From NCBI GenBank assembly GCA_020086605.1, contig JACBWW010000022.1:4145244-4209243 (forward strand): DNA of 64,000 nucleotides, given 5' to 3'. Both the position numbers and the translations under genes were made by a program. Below, piece after piece: positions 27,565 through 40,243 of the stretch (position 1 is its first letter; each line of letters opens with the position of its first letter). The DNA comes from Lanius collurio (lineage: Eukaryota > Chordata > Aves > Passeriformes > Laniidae). Under the pieces are notes generated by a model. That model made no database searches, was not told the origin of the DNA, and saw only the letters and a list, made by a program, of their open reading frames with translations.

Positions 27565-27630
27565 CTGGAGGTACTCAAAGGCCTGGCAGCAGCCTGTGAG
27601 CTGAATGCTGTCCAGCTGAACACCACCATG
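27565..27630 (+). other. Candidate exon, plus strand (66 nt)
   Basis: A TCATTTTTCTGCAG acceptor ends at 27564. The following 66 bases are GC-rich against an AT-rich background and are open in the first frame as 22 codons, reading LEVLKGLAAACELNAVQL and on to ATG, before GTGTGAGT. Two donors are possible, GTGTGA at 27631 and GTGAGT at 27633. The first keeps the exon phase 0 at both ends. The peptide has an amphipathic helical look, but I cannot name a family. Confidence 0.2.
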
Positions 27631-30600
27631 GTGTGAGTGCAGCTTGGGGCATCTCATGCAGCTCATGCCGTTACCTTCCCTCTCCAGTTACCTCTAATTT
27701 CTGTAGCCAAAGGGGATCTGAACTACACATTAAAGATCTATGATGTCATGAAATATAAATAGTGATTACTAGGTGTAATGAGAGGCCACATTAATGAGGT
27801 TTTTGTCCTGTAGTCAGTGGATATTCTACTGTCACCACCACTGAGAAGCCAGAATTTCCTGGTAGTTATTACGTAGTGAGAGCTGTGGCAACCATGGCTT
27901 TCTCTCCACTGCTGAGGAAGTATTGGCACTAACCCTGCAGTTAGGAGCAGTCTGGTAAATTTTGATTAAAATCTTATTTTTTAATGGTTTTATCTGTAGG
28001 ATTTTTTATTGTGATGGTTTTCTGGGGTTTGCTTTTTGACTGTTTTTTGATTTGAAATTATCATCATTCCACAAGTGAAAAATGTCCAGTGGGTTATCTC
28101 ACTACATTAAATAAAGAGTTTTGGTTAGTGAGTGATATTCTTTTGAAGCACATTCAAACGAGCAGCTGATGCTGAGAACAGCCCAGGCCTGTGCAAGGCA
28201 GTTTGTTCTGAAACTTGTTTCACATTGTTTTCTTGTTTATCCTGAGATGGATTTTAGTCAAGCTGCTGAGTGCAAATGAGCATAGCCAAGTTGTCCAATT
28301 TTCCTTTTTAAGTTCCAGAGGGAGCAACAAAACAGTTGTACTCCATTCCTAATCATATTAATCTAACTGTACAGAACTGCAGAGAAATGGGAGAGGGTAG
28401 GATAGAATTCATTGCACTTTTATCACAGGAAAGCATGACGTTTCTTCAAAAGTCTGAGTAGAAGAAGAAAGAGATGAAAAAATAAAACCAGGCTATTCTC
28501 CCTTCCAATTTCTTTTTCTTCAGGATGGCAACTAATTCAAGAAGCCTTGAAGGATCATAATTATCAAGCTAAGCAGAGTTCCTGTTCTATTATAATAACA
28601 CAAAGGGTTTCCTCTTCTTAATTTTGGTAATTCAGAACTTGAAAGTTTGCAGAAAATGATCTTGGGTTCCTCGGCCACTGTAGATGTTATTTATTGCATA
28701 AATATAAAGCTAGAAAAGAATTGTTTTTATTGATTATTGATACTGTTTTTCCAGTATAACTGAAACCTAATTTTGGACTCTAGCTACTGAATGAATGTGA
28801 TACATTTACCAGATGTATCATCAGAGATTATTCCTGCCCTGGAGATTTAATAGCTCTTGTGATTCAGTGACTTGCACAAATATAAATCACAGCAAAGCAA
28901 TAAATTTTCAGTAAATCTGGTACTGTACCGTAAATCGGCGATGCAGGAAGAGGTTATGATGGATCACATGATAGGATAAGGCTTTGCTAGGTCAGAGCCT
29001 TATTTAAAATCAGGGACCATGAGGACAGGTAATAAACCTTATGAGGGAAAGGAAATGCAGCTGTCTGTAGCAAATACATGAAATCATGTGTGTGCTACCT
29101 CTATGGGGGAGTCCCTGTTTTAAATTCAACTGAATTTGCAGAGATGTGAAGCTATGATTATTAGGGCTTTCTAATATTTAGTCCTTCAGGAGAAGAAAAG
29201 GTGGAAAAAAAAAGAAATGTGCTGTAAAAATATTTTGTGAAGAAAGACTTTTGACCTCTCTATTGATCGTTAATTTTTTTTTTAATATGGAACGTAAGAA
29301 ACTATTTTCAGAAAGTATTGACTTCAAGGTTCCTAGGTCTGGGAGGAGAATATTTATTAGTTTATATAATCAAAATGTTGAAAATGTTTCTTTTTCTGTA
29401 GCCTTAGCTGTTTCTTTCTTAAAGGTAATAAACACTGTACACAGGAGTATTGCTAAAGCAGACTTCTGGTACCAACCAGGGGTGTTGGATATAGTTACAT
29501 TGCTCTGGGAAAAAAAATACTGGTGTTTTTATGAGTATTTCTGTAAATGAAAATACTGGAGAGAAGGTGGGGGAGGGGACGGCATTTGAGCTACCATTTA
29601 AAAATTGTCTGAATTGTGGCATTGTTTCTCACAGGTTGCCTAGGTAAACAGAGTATTTTTAATATTCTGGATTTACCAGAATTTTCTTGCTAGATGTAGG
29701 TTATTATTGTGTGTGGAGAGCTTCAAGTCCTATTACATCCCTTCTTCTTGCACTTTCTCTTTACTCTGCCGTTGGTCACAGTTCTGTCACTGTACATACG
29801 AACATGTGCCCACCCCCTCAGTGACAGATGAGACAGTGCCATGTGGGACACACTTCCAAAGCAACTGGGATAAGCTAATGTGTAAAAAAGGTTGGAAAGG
29901 ATTCCTGCAGTTTTGCTGACTTCATTGCTATTGCAATTTATGTGAGCAGAAACTTGATCTCAACTTCTCCCTCTCAGCCTTGTGTATTTCAGCTGCTGTT
30001 TTTAAAGTGAGCATGAGCTCTCTACAATGTGAGCATCATCAGCACTAATGAGGATATTTCAGACCAGATCAAACTCATCTTCAAATAATTCCCTTAATAT
30101 CCCCATGGTCACCCCAGTGGACTAGAAAAAGGATTAATACAAATCCTGTTGAAAAGAAAATTCTCATAGTTATAATCAAACATCTTAAATTAATTTTCTG
30201 CTTGGTCAGATTTTGACCCTGGACTTGCACTGAGACAAGTAAAAGTGTAGGATATAAACCAAATACTTTGGAATTTTTATGAAATTGCTGCAATATAGAT
30301 ATCCTTTTTTTTCTTACTCTATTTAGCTGTATACCTATTAGTCTTTAAAAATAACTTTAAGGCATGCTGGTAGTATGGTTAAATGTTACTTTATAATGAT
30401 ATTTTTGATAACAGCCTTTCGACTCTACTGGAAAGTAGGGACTAGTAAAAGCACAAAGTATATTTAAAATAAAGTAAATATTGTAACACTGGTAATCAAA
30501 ATGGGTGGGTCCTGAAACAAATAAACTCAATTTATTAGGAGAACAGATGTAGTTGTTGATATGAAATGATCTGTGATTATCTGAATTTCATCAACTCACA

Positions 30601-30815
30601 ACTGATAAATTGATAACTTGACAGAATATCTTCCAGATATCTGGGTTTGGGAGCAAACTAGTAAAAGAATGACCAGTGTTACTGAGTATAAACAGCTGGA
30701 TTTGCATTCAGAGAAAATACAGTTACGTCTAAAGAATCATTTGAGAATCGACACTGTAAACAATGAGGAAAACAACTTTGTCCATTACAGAGATAGAAAC
30801 AAGGCCTGACCTTTA

Positions 30816-30854
30816 GAATAGTTGTTGCTGCCTCAAGAACAGTTGTTGCTTTAA
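30816..30854. repeat. Short tandem duplication (about 2 x 20 nt)
   Basis: AGTTGTTGCT at 30820-30829 is repeated at 30841-30850. The flanking bases GAAT/GAAC before and (C)TTAAG/CTCAAG after also match in both copies. This is consistent with a two-copy tandem duplication with small differences. Confidence 0.55.
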
Positions 30855-31807
30855 GTATAGGAGAAGAGTTTCATCAAAGAAATTTACTGCTGTTAAGGCT
30901 TAAGTTTTTATTTTTTTCTGGTAGCAGGGCCTAATAATGGTAAGGAATTGTTGGGAATTTATTATGGAATTATGATCCTTTCTAAATGTCCTTAAAAGGA
31001 TGCAAATTTTCATGTATTCCTACTGCCATATGTAGCCAATAATTTCCATCACAACATCTCTGTGGAAATTGAACAAAATATCTTGATAGGAACAAAATTA
31101 ACACAGGTCACACATCACTCCATATGGCAAGTCACTGTGCCAAGACAACTCAAGGTGCTTTGTAGTAGATAGAAAGTCACTAACAAATACCTTTCTCTGT
31201 CAAACAGTGTTTCTGTTATCTAAAGAAAGTTTGACACCCATGTCTTCTGCCAAGATCCATCAGTGGTTTTCCATTACTTTATTACATTAGCTTAATCTGA
31301 CCTAGAAGAAAATATAGATGCCTAAGCACAAGCTCTGTATCCTTGCATACTCACCTCAAATATCTTGAGAAGGAGAAAATAGTTGGCACTGGAATGTTTA
31401 AAAATAATCATTATAAATTCTTCCTTGATGTTCCAGTGCTTGACCTCTACATACTCATGTTCTCTCCTTGCCCCTTCTTTTGCATTTCAGCTGGAAGAAA
31501 ATGACCATTTATTACTTTAGGATCATGTATGGGAAGTTGCTTTCAACTTTACCTCCCTTCAGCTGTGCCTGTGAATGTTCCCAGAGAACAAGGATCACAG
31601 TTTTTATCCTGGCTGATCCATACACGTGAGGCTGCAAAATGAGGTTCTGTGATGGAACCAGACCAATTCAGCCTCAGTATCTCTGAATAGAAACTTCCCC
31701 ACTGAAATTCTACCTACAGGCTCCAAATTTTATCTCCTCTCAACTATATATTTTACACAATGCTATCTATAAAACCCCTGTAAAGTCTATACTGGATCTA
31801 TGCTTAC

Positions 31808-32083
31808 CTCTGAAATTATTAAACCCCATAATACTGCCCCTAGCAATTTCCTGTCATATTCTATGTGCAGGTATAGGAGCTGTGTTTCTGAAAGTGCTTT
31901 ATAAATCTGACAGCCACATTTTGATGTTGATGCAAAGTCAAACATGACCATGCAGTATGTGCCACTAATTCCTGGTTTGCTGAGATCACAGGTTAGGTCT
32001 TGTTTTTCAGGAGACACCTCAGTATATCTCAACTGCTCTAGCACCTTCTGCATGGGTAATCTGTGTGCTATGGCATTCCAACT
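31808..32083 (-). other. Candidate exon, minus strand (276 nt, open, phase 0-0)
   Basis: On the minus strand a TTCCAG at 32089-32084 precedes 276 bases with no stop in the first frame (92 codons), ending in GAG followed by GTAAGCA (31807-31801), a strong donor. The open frame itself extends from 32119 to a TAG beyond the donor. It has no ATG at its start, and the acceptor has a poor pyrimidine tract. The peptide has several cysteines (TCDLSKPGISGTYC, KCGCQ) and a hydrophobic end (LLGAVLWGLIIS). No family is recognised. Chance remains likely at this length in 64 kb. Confidence 0.2.
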
Positions 32084-33158
32084 CTGGAACGTTGGTTTTC
32101 TCCAAGCAACACACAAAAATTAAATACATTTGATGGGGTATTGACAGCAGTTGTCCTAGTGAGATTGTGTTTGAATGCAGCATGGTTTTGCATTGCTCTT
32201 ATTAGACTAATAACATCCCAGAATTTTGGAGACACAATTTCCATAACAACTTGGGTAAAAGCATAGTGCATGTTTTTATTCAGTGGTGATTGTAGCACTA
32301 TCAGCAGAAGAAAGCTGAGTCCTCACTGTGAATTTCCAATCTACACATTTCTCACAAGTGAAGGTGATCTACTCCTTATGGCCAGGTTCAAGGGACTTCG
32401 AGTTCAAAAATAATTTTTTTTTGTTGCTCTTATTGAGGTTGAATCAGGCACAAACTGAATGTTATTCTGCATTGGGAACTAATAGAGTTACGTAGTCTTA
32501 GAAAATCCAGTTTTAATTTTATAAGTAATTTTAAGGGGAATTTTTATTTAAATGCAAATATCTTGTGTCTCTTCTAGTTAAGTAAATTACTCTATTGCAG
32601 AAAATTTGAAATAATTTCACAGCTTCAAAATTACTGCAATAAACAGGGATTGGATTTTTTAAAATAGTTTTCAATGCTATGATTGTGTGTAAATAATTAC
32701 ATGATAAACACTGATTCCTTTTGCAAATAAGTGCACTGAGAGCAGCTGGAGAATGTTTGTGGATTGAGGAACTGTCAAAATACTGGAGATGAACATTTGC
32801 AGTACTGCAGAAAAGCGTACTGGTTTTTCAAGTTGCTTATGCTGTGAAAGAGAAGGTTATTTTCTAGGCAATCATGACTCAAGGAATTAATATTTGAAAT
32901 ATTATTGTATTCTTCATGGACTCTCATATAGTTGCATAGTGGTATTCATAATGTAATAATAATTTCCTGAGGTAACCACTTGCTTTTTCTGTGTTAGAAG
33001 GTGCATAATTACTAGCTAAAAATAGCCTATATATTATTCAGTCTAGTTATGCTTGTAAGTAAACAAATGTGAAATATCCATATAGAAGATATTTTTTAAA
33101 AATGGAAATGAAACAAGCTCAAACACAGTGTGGTATTGACAAATATTGCATAAGTTGC

Positions 33159-33191
33159 CATATATGTGTATATGTACACACATATATATAA
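33159..33191. repeat. Imperfect TA/TG-CA dinucleotide tract
   Basis: A run of alternating purine-pyrimidine steps (TATATGTGTATATGTACACA and on into CATATATATA) with self-complementary halves around a GTAC centre. It is a simple-sequence microsatellite relic able to form a hairpin. Confidence 0.8.
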
Positions 33192-33256
33192 CATAGACAT
33201 ATCTCACTGGACAAAATAGTGATTTGTAGTTTTCTATTCCTTTCATTCTATTATTT

Positions 33257-33281
33257 AAAAAAAAAAAAAAAAAAAAAAAAA
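33257..33281 (+). repeat. Poly-A run (25 A)
   Basis: The longest homopolymer in the window. Its relation to a possible retroposed insert is described under 33068-33295. Similar shorter runs occur at about 33767-33779 and 44466-44483. Confidence 0.95.
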
Positions 33282-33295
33282 GCTTTGTGAAATAT

Positions 33296-36200
33296 TTTGT
33301 GAAGTTCTCAGAATTAAATTTCTCAGAGTAGGCATTCACAGTAGCACCAAGGTTTCCTGTTCCATTTTTTTCCTTTGGTCTGTTTGGTAAGGAACAGACT
33401 TGACACCCATCCTCTTGTTATCCTTTATGTGAAGCTCCCTGTTCTAGCTTTGTAATCTCACAGATCAGGATTAACTTCCACTATAGGCTGCATTCATTTT
33501 AGGGGGATTTGCTCACAATATTGAAAGACAGGATGATATAAATGGATTAGAACTCCTGGGTCTTGCTCCCCATCTCATTCTCATTGTGCTTTGATCTTCT
33601 CTCCTCCATCAGGAAGCTCTCTTTTAGAATGAGAAAAGACTCTGCCCATTAAGCGTGAAAGACCTCTGATGTTTGATGCAAGGAGAGCATCTGCCATGTT
33701 AATAGATTTGTCAGTGAGCTAAGTGCAGAGGTACTAGCTTTTGTACTGGATTTCTAAAGTGCCTAAAAAAAAAAAAATTAAAGAAAGAAATCAGTGCTGA
33801 CACACAACTGAAGCTCCTGAGAATGTTTTCTATTTTACTGTCTTTGAGGGGAGCTGGCCCTATGAAAATTGTTTAGAAGGCATATAAATGCTATTGTAAT
33901 GCTCAAATTTGTAATATGCTGCCTATTTATCTCTAGTCTGTGTATGATTCATGAAGGATTCAAAACCTATCTGTTGGGAGAGGTAAAATGTGGGTCAATG
34001 TTGGCCTGCTCAGAGGCTTGGGCTTATTTTCCCCACAAACACAAATGTCCCCCTCCCTTAAAAGTCAAATGTCATTTGTCTGCCTCTGAATGATAACATT
34101 CCAACTAACTTATTCCTACCAGAACACCTAAATTTAACAGAGCTGAGCCTAAAGTTTTAACAAATACTGTTACTCTCTGCACATTTCTCAGATTTTTATT
34201 GTACATAGCTTTTCAGAGTCTTGAGCCTCCTGTGTAATATAAGGTGTTAGAAACTCAAGTTATTACCAAAGTGGCAGCCTCAGGCAGGAGAGAAAATTGG
34301 CACAGAAAGACCCACACTTACTTTCCTCATCCTTTTTTTCTGCCTTCTGGCTTTACCCTCAACTAATGTACCACAAACTTCCAGAGCTCTGGTTTCTGAA
34401 ATATGTTGACTTCTACTGTTATCTTTGCAGTATCAAGTATGAATATTTTAAATGCAAAAATGTATTAAAGTAAGTCTACACATATTTCTCTGTAATTCAG
34501 TCTATAAATTTTTACATGAAATTGTAGTTGGATGCCACTCCTACAGCCACAGTTTAGCCTTCCAGAGGCTGCCTCAGTTGCCTTTTCCTGTTTTCTTTCA
34601 ACTTATTTGTAACTTTAACTTTGTTTCTGTTCAAAATCAACTCTTCAAACCTTCTCCTCTTCCCCAAAGAAACAATATGGCAATCTTATTTCCCTAAGGC
34701 ATTGATTCAGTTTTTGCTGAAAATTGAGGCATCTTCACTGACTTCAGAAAGATCCTCTATGGCTTGTTCAAAGACAAAAATGTCCTCCTTGATAAAACTA
34801 AAATCATATTAAAATTAGATTTTTTTTCTATCTTTTGGGCTCATCAAGTATCCAGACTTTCATAAAAAGCCCTGAGGAAGTTTAATTTCTTGGTACCTAA
34901 GCCTCACCAGCTCAAAAGCTGGAAATAATCAAGACCTTTTATTTGCATTCCTCTTCTAGAACAACTTAAAGGGAGCAAACAATTACAATTTTGCTAAAAT
35001 TCCCTACTTGAGGAGCCTCACCTATGATACATCTTAGGATTAATTTTCTTTCTTTTCACCCATCATACAGAAGTAACTGGCCACAGTACTATTTTAGGAC
35101 TTCAGACAACCCCATTTTGCATTGCATTCATAGATTTCCTGATCTTCTGAAGGCTATCTCTGGTTTTGTTTGATGGATTGCCCTGGTGAAATGTAATGTT
35201 GCATTTTTATTTAAATGTTTCACTTCCTCAGTGGACTGAAAGAAAGCCAGCCCAATACACCTGCAAGCTATTGTAGTGTTTATGTGTTACTACTGTGAAA
35301 GAAAGAGAGGGAGCTGAACACTTCCAAATTTGCTGAAGTAGTTCTGAGGTGTTACTCACAGGTGGCTGGAATTAAATTGACTAAGTGACTTCTCCAAGCA
35401 CAGTACCTGTCATATCTTGTCTCCTTTTCATAACTTCAAAGATATGAAAGTCATAAAACCAAGCCCAGATAGGGTGAGAAGCCACAGGCTCCTTTGATTG
35501 ATGTTTTGTCATATTTTGGCTCATTACTTCACCAGAAAGCTTCTCTGCTAAATTTCAGAATTTATGAACTCACGGAAAATAAATATTATTAAAAACTGAG
35601 TAAAAGGGTTGCAGGGAATCTAACCAACATGCATGAATCAAACCATTATGCCTCCAGGATGAACTCAGAATAAGGAGATACAGTAGAGATTACAGTCAAT
35701 GTATTTGTTTTCTATTTCTTTGACCTTACAGTCACCTTAAAGTGCTGAACCACTGTTGTTGAAGGAAATATTTTTTTTGCTGCTGTGTACAGAAGTTTCT
35801 TTCTAATGAACACCAGAGGGTTTACTGATCGCTCTTAATGAGTTAGGAACAAGTGTCCTGCAGGTAAATTGTCACATATTTTTAGAAATAAACCAATCAA
35901 TGAAGGTGATGTATAGAATGATAGAGTTATCTGTACTTCTCCAAAAGAGAAAACAAATATATCAATGTCCTTAATGCTTTATATAAAAGACACTTAAGGA
36001 GCTGGCAAAAACTCTGTTTAGAGCTGTGTTTCAGACCTTAAGAATCAATAACAGCAGTTAAACTGAGATTTAGGGACTCTAACAAACATAACCAGGAACA
36101 ATATTCAAAGGAATGAAGAAACTAAGGGCTGTCACAGGAGAAAAAAGTCTAATTTTGTCAGTGTCTCAGTACTTTCAGGAAGTATCTTTTGGGAGAAATA

Positions 36201-39200
36201 GCTGCCTCTGAATGTTACTGTAACATAGTTCTTTTTCACAATGACCTTACTGTTGTGTTTTAACAACTACATTGACTACCTTAGGAACATGATCTGCTAT
36301 TCTGCTAGAATTCAACCAAGAAAATCATTTCTGTGCACTTTTTAGCACGTGTATTTGTATCTGAGTATATGAAGGAGAATCTACTTTTTATGAAAAGTGC
36401 TTCATTCTACTGTATTTGGTGCAAGGGAGATACACACCTTTTCTTCCTGTGTAATGCATTTGTATAATTGTTATTCTTAAAGGTACATTCATGTCTTTGG
36501 GCAGTATTTGCATACATGTGCTGCAGATATAAAGGTTGGTTTGGCCACTACTGAGGTGCAGGAGGCTTTGGCCAGCACTGCCTGATGCTCAGGGAACAGG
36601 AACCTGCTGCTGGCCGGGTCAGGGCAGCCCCTCAGGGCACTGGGGCACAGGGAGGTCTGCTCTGCAGTGCTGGCTGTGCCACGGGTTTTCAGTGGGAAAT
36701 CCTCATGAGCTGAGAGTCCCAGTTTCAGAATTTGAGAGTGTGGTGCTTACATAATTAATCCTCTGATTTATATTTTTAAAATTTTTCAATCTGGGCCCTT
36801 ATTCCATGTGAGCCAAAATAACATCTCTGGAAGAAGGATATATAACTGAGCTAACGCTAATAAAAATTCAATATAATTCTACCTATCTTGTGCATAATAC
36901 TTAATACATTAACTCCTTTACTACTTAGACTTTTTATATGCAAAATGGAGAAATATGTTACCATAAAGTTTTTCAATATTTTCCTTTTTTCACATGCAAA
37001 TGCCATTTTGCTAAATACAGCTGTTTAAAGACAGAAAATCAGGATTATTTTGTGTGTGTAAATGTAATATGTTACATATCCCCTTGCAGCAAGACTTTTT
37101 TGTAAGCTTAGATATGATTTCTTCTGTCTTTACGTGAACACTTTGAGATTGGTTCTATCAAACAGAATAAGTCAATTCAGAGTACTAAGCATAAACCCCA
37201 AATTATGTAATAAATACATAACTAAATGAGTTTCTGTGATTTTCCTCTTATATGTATGTCTCTATTTTCTTACTGTTGAGATTCTTTTTAACTTGTGGAA
37301 GAACAAGATTCTGTACAAGGCCAAGAGCTACATTTATTTATGCAAGAGTAAGGATTGGCATTAAATATTTATATATCTCATTTATTTGAAGTTGCTGCTC
37401 CATAAAGAACAGACTGCTTTGGGGTTGCTATTAAATGGCCAGGTTTTTCTGACCTCAGTTTAATTCTCAGACTGCTGTGCTTGAAATTGTCACCTTGTAT
37501 GAAACATTCCAAGAAAATGACAACACTGTTTTGAAGTGTAACTGAAGAACACACGCTTGTCCTGCCCAGTGACCTCAGAACATCCTTTAGATACTTGTAC
37601 TTTTGTCCTCACTAGTTCAGTTCAAGAATTTAATTCTCACGTGAGGGTTGATCATTTTATCACCATTTAGGCGTCTTCAGGAATTTGCTTATTGCTCAGA
37701 TACTCTTTTAATCCATTTCTACGAGTGACAGACTTCTGTTTCTGAGTAAGTCCTTGCTTGTTTGCTGTGAATTTGATGTTCACCTGCCTGCATTTGCTGC
37801 TTTGTTGCCTGGGGAGAGGCAGTGGGGAAAATATTATTTAAGGAAAAAGGATGTACAGCCTGCTGCATGAAAAAGTCCTTAGTTTCAAAGCAGTAGGGGC
37901 TAGAGACAGCCTGCTCTTAATGACAGACTTGTTTTGAGTTTCTTAGATAATAATTTTGAATGCTACTTGTAATTCAGTTTTCTGAATTCTGCTTTTCTGT
38001 GGAAAAGGCTTTGCACTTCTCTGAAGTTTTCTGCTTTGGATTTACTTTTGCTGGGCTGAAGAACATGCCATTATGTTTTATTTATGTCTCATAATTTTTA
38101 GTCTATGTATACTTTTCTGTACTTTCGTTTTTGAATGATCTCTTGCACTGTGAAAGCACTCAAAAATTTGAAATACAAGCAGTAAAATATAAAGTTCATG
38201 ATGAATCTGTAGAAGCTGGTGGTCTGAAAAAATCAGAGGGTATTGAAACGTGCTTATTTGTTGTTTCACAACAGACTAATGGGTTATTTTACAGTAGCGT
38301 GGCATTATAATCTTACTTGTATGTAGCAATTTTTTTTTTGAGTTTTCTTTGAAGCATATTTCAATTTCTGTGTTATTTACCCAACTGTTTTATCTACAGC
38401 CTGTGGACTATTATGAGTTCAATTCAAAACAGAAGTTGACATAGTATCTATAATTCAAATTAAACTCTGATAATTCTGCTGAAGTTTACAGTGTATTTAC
38501 AGCTCCATCTTGAAGATACCTGTTCACATTTTTAGTATAATTGTAAATAATTAATATAAATTGACTCAACATTACCATTTGTTAAAGTTGATTTCACTTT
38601 TGGGAATAGAAATTTACAAAACCAGACTGGATTTTAAAACAAATAAGAGGTTCAAAGAGAACAGTAGCTCATTGTCTGACCTGGAATCATGACAAGATGT
38701 GAGACATGAATCTTGTCTAATGCTAAACCTGTATTTAAGTTGTAAGATCAGAATTAGTGACACACAGTTTATAATAGGCAGGAGCACAGAATTTTACCTG
38801 GAATTTTGACTAGACTATTATATATTATATAAATATAATCTGATTATTAGGGGAGCTTGGAATGCTTTGAGAAGATTTTTTCGAATCTCATAAAAAAATA
38901 AACTCTACTTTGACTAGCTGTAGATATGAAGAATATAGCAAAATGATATATTTCATTTTAAATCCCTCACTTAGACTCATGAGCACTGAGAATGTACTTC
39001 TCTAACTTCTGAGTTTGTTTTGAAAGATGACCGAAGTAAGATAATTTTAAAATCTAATTTGCTTTTCTTGTCTCTAATGAGTCTGAGTTGTAACTGTTTG
39101 AATTCTAGCTAGTGTTTCTATTTGATCTGTTAGTTCAAATATACCATGTCACATCAAGAAACCCTTGATTTATTTCCACATCTCTTTCAGATGGATTTGC

Positions 39201-40007
39201 CAAGCAAACAATTTTCTTAGAATTATTTCGATTATTTTTGGCATTTTGTATTTAGAGAGAAAAGTGCAATAGATCACACTTTTATTAACATTTCTTAATG
39301 CATGCCTATTATACTGTATGCATCTACCCCCAAAATCAATATTTGTGGAAGATAGTTAAGATGACTGACAGGCTGGTTATTACTTCTGCCCTCCAGTGAC
39401 TGTCCACATGGATATTCCCAGCCATTCACTAACACTGGCTGATTTTGGCTTAAAAATGAACTGGCTTGAGACTGATCCATAGATTAATAGATTGTGCTTC
39501 CTTTCCTCAAATTAATGGTGTATAGATTATTTGACTTTCAAAAAAATACTTGTTTTATAATTGAGACACATACAACATGTATAAGAGTTTAGAGCTTTGT
39601 TTACTTAAAAGATATTGAGAAAAATTATGCCTTTATTAGCAATTGTGGTGAAAAAATAGAAATACTGGAAATGCTTGAAATCTCTCAAGAGAATATCTTT
39701 TCCTAAATCACCATACTAGAGTGAAATAAAAAAAAATTATTAAGGAACTATAAAAGCTCTTTGAAATAATCCATAAAATAGATTAGAAAGTAAATACAAT
39801 TTCAGTTAATCATGCTACTATTTACTGAGTCCTCAGTGGAGAAGTTGTGAAATATGAAAATCAGATTTAGGAAAAAAGTCAACTGGCAAATTGAACAAAA
39901 CTTTTTTCTCCAGGAAAGGGCAGATCTGACAATAAGGTTATTTACATACACCAGAACAAAATCAATGGAGCAATTTTACTTTCTGTTTTCTCCTCTGTTG
40001 TATGCAG
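33296..40007. other. Noncoding stretch, no gene seen
   Basis: AT-rich DNA without a recognised gene. One GC-rich island of about 200 bases lies at 36536-36730 (described separately), and an ATATTATATAAATATAAT-type tract lies near 38819. Open frames are short. Confidence 0.65.
36536..36730. other. Isolated GC-rich patch of unknown origin
   Basis: About 195 bases with clearly higher GC than the flanks, having sharp edges and only about two CpG dinucleotides, so it is not a CpG island. The plus frame from 36536 is open for 72 codons, as expected in GC-rich sequence. A decayed retroviral LTR or other repeat fragment is possible, but no LTR ends, polypurine tract or primer site was seen. Confidence 0.4.
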
Positions 40008-40243
40008 GTGTAATAAGTCATCTTGACTGGCTGAGCAAGGAGGGATCCTGGAGGCCGTGGGCCTTTCACTTTATCTCTGAAGCTGTACATGTAGTGGCTC
40101 ATGAACAGACTCCTTTTCTGGATTCATTTTCTGCAATCCTTTTTATGCTGAGTAGTTCATTAAAGAAAATATTAATCATACCTTTCCTGAGATGCCCTTT
40201 TGCAGAGCAGTTTCTGTCTATCAGACTCAGCAGTGCACAGTGA
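40008..40243 (+). other. Candidate (terminal) exon behind a very strong acceptor
   Basis: Positions 39974-40007 form about 34 bases of almost pure pyrimidine ending TATGCAG, the best acceptor-like tract in the window. Downstream, one frame is open for about 78 codons to a stop at 40241-40243, beginning GVISHLDWLSKEGSW and including FHFISEAVHVVAHEQ. The same frame is open upstream to an ATG at 39854, giving 129 codons in all. No good donor follows closely, so it would be a last exon; no AATAAA was found nearby. The protein is not recognised. A chance open frame next to a pyrimidine tract is the main alternative. Confidence 0.22.

Larger units (their letters stand above)
24062..33060. other. 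Noncoding stretch with isolated exon-like segments
   Basis: Mostly AT-rich DNA without a recognised gene. Two exon-like segments stand out (27565-27630 plus, 31808-32083 minus). A small tandem duplication lies at 30816-30854. A weak minus-strand donor-like GAG/GTGAGT lies at 31355-31349, with an AG 34 bases before it. Confidence 0.65.
33068..33295 (+). mobile_element. Possible retroposed insert with A25 tail and 10-bp direct repeats
   Basis: TGTGAAATAT occurs at 33068-33077 and again at 33286-33295. Between them is about 208 bases ending in an uninterrupted run of 25 A (33257-33281) plus GCTT. That layout (direct repeat, body, poly-A, direct repeat) is what L1-type target-primed insertion leaves. 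In birds CR1 does not add poly-A tails, so such inserts are uncommon. The body matches no transcript I recognise and contains a TG/TA dinucleotide tract. Coincidence of an A-run with a repeated AT-rich 10-mer is the alternative. Confidence 0.3.

Noticed and set aside
36536..36754. GC-rich patch considered as CpG island or promoter
   Set aside because: Only about two CpGs in roughly 200 bases and no TATA or initiator context.
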